Both the position numbers and the translations under genes were made by a program. Shown here one piece after another: positions 63,641 to 64,000 of a stretch of DNA of 64,000 nucleotides (its first letter is position 1; every line of letters begins with the position of its first letter). The notes beneath the pieces are model-generated. The model ran no database searches. It was not told the origin of the DNA and was given only the letters and a program-made list of their open reading frames with translations. Source of the stretch: Stenotrophomonas maltophilia (GTDB lineage: Bacteria; Pseudomonadota; Gammaproteobacteria; Xanthomonadales; Xanthomonadaceae); assembly GCF_002799245.1 (NCBI RefSeq), contig NZ_NEQV01000002.1:372001-436000 (forward strand), written 5' to 3'.

Positions 63641-64000
63641 ATGAGCGCCCCGTCGAAGCCGTCGGACGCCGTTGCGCGCGGCACGCTGTACATCGTTGCC
63701 GCGCCCTCCGGTGCCGGCAAGAGCAGCATCGTCAACGCCACCCTGGCGCGTGACCCGCAGATCGCCCTGTCGATTTCCTTCACCTCGCGTGCGATGCGCC
63801 CGGGGGAAGTGAACGGCCAGCACTACCATTTCGTCTCTGCGGAAAAGTTCGAGGAGATGATCGCCGCCGGCGACTTCTTCGAGCATGCCTGGGTGCACGG
63901 CGACTGGAAGGGCACCGCCCGCCAGTCGGTGGAGCCGCAGCTGGCCGCTGGCCAGGACGTGCTGCTGGAGATCGACTGGCAGGGCGCGCAGCAGGTGCGC
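63641..64000 (+). CDS. gmk: guanylate kinase (3' end beyond window)
   Basis: The first 120 codons of guanylate kinase, which phosphorylates GMP to GDP. The P-loop is YIVAAPSGAGKSSIVNATL, followed by the GMP-binding region LSISFTSRAMRPGEVNGQHYHFV and FFEHAWVHGDWKGT. Start ATG 63641; a GAGGAAAAA stretch lies further upstream than usual, so the ribosome site is weak. It is typically beside yicC, here separated from it by the selenium/formate block. Confidence 0.95.
   Translation, partial: MSAPSKPSDAVARGTLYIVAAPSGAGKSSIVNATLARDPQIALSISFTSRAMRPGEVNGQHYHFVSAEKFEEMIAAGDFFEHAWVHGDWKGTARQSVEPQLAAGQDVLLEIDWQGAQQVR

Overview
The window is a GC-rich, gene-dense chromosomal segment that looks like Stenotrophomonas (S. 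maltophilia complex, Xanthomonadaceae). The main reasons are the very many short GTAG-headed palindromes of the SMAG type, a short-form adenylate kinase, a PPi-type phosphofructokinase beside a K+-independent H+-PPase, and the local gene orders zapA-ssrS-fau, ygfB-pepP and rph-VOC-rdgB-hemW. Genes were recognised by reading translated motifs; no database search was run.

Layout. 1-5.8 kb: end of an AraC regulator, a large TonB-dependent receptor, a small secreted protein, an HDOD signalling protein and soluble pyrophosphatase. 5.9-15.3 kb: two paralogous secreted Cys proteins, then an iron/heme circuit (ECF sigma, FecR anti-sigma, STN-type TonB receptor, DUF2789, heme oxygenase, YbaN, ExbB-ExbD-TonB). 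15.3-24.1 kb: H+-translocating pyrophosphatase, PPi-phosphofructokinase, adk, mpl and several small proteins. 24.1-37.8 kb: DedA-PAP2-LssY membrane protein, a RIO-like kinase, a small accessory cluster of unknown genes with lower GC (27.9-30.0 kb), an SDR, a K+ channel, an acetylornithine-type aminotransferase, a HAD phosphatase, azurin, hemL and thiE. 37.8-52.9 kb: housekeeping genes including rubredoxin, rpiA, fau, 6S RNA, zapA, pepP, pepQ, hemW, rdgB, rph and yicC.

53.0-63.35 kb is a complete selenocysteine/formate dehydrogenase unit on the minus strand: fdnG (with an in-frame UGA read as Sec), fdnH, fdnI, fdhE, selA, selB, tRNA-Sec and selD. It lies between the plus-strand genes yicC and gmk. 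The enzyme, its maturation factor and the whole Sec decoding machinery are thus encoded together.

Much of the non-coding DNA is repeats: single SMAG hairpins, facing SMAG pairs, three tandem arrays (34 bp x5, 33 bp x9, 89 bp x6), a GGGGTC-type hairpin family, two long palindromes sharing one core, and an inverted pair of ~105-bp elements. Between tonB and hppA there is a decayed tandem duplication carrying the 3' ends of both genes. Intergenic stretches not listed separately hold nothing I can support.
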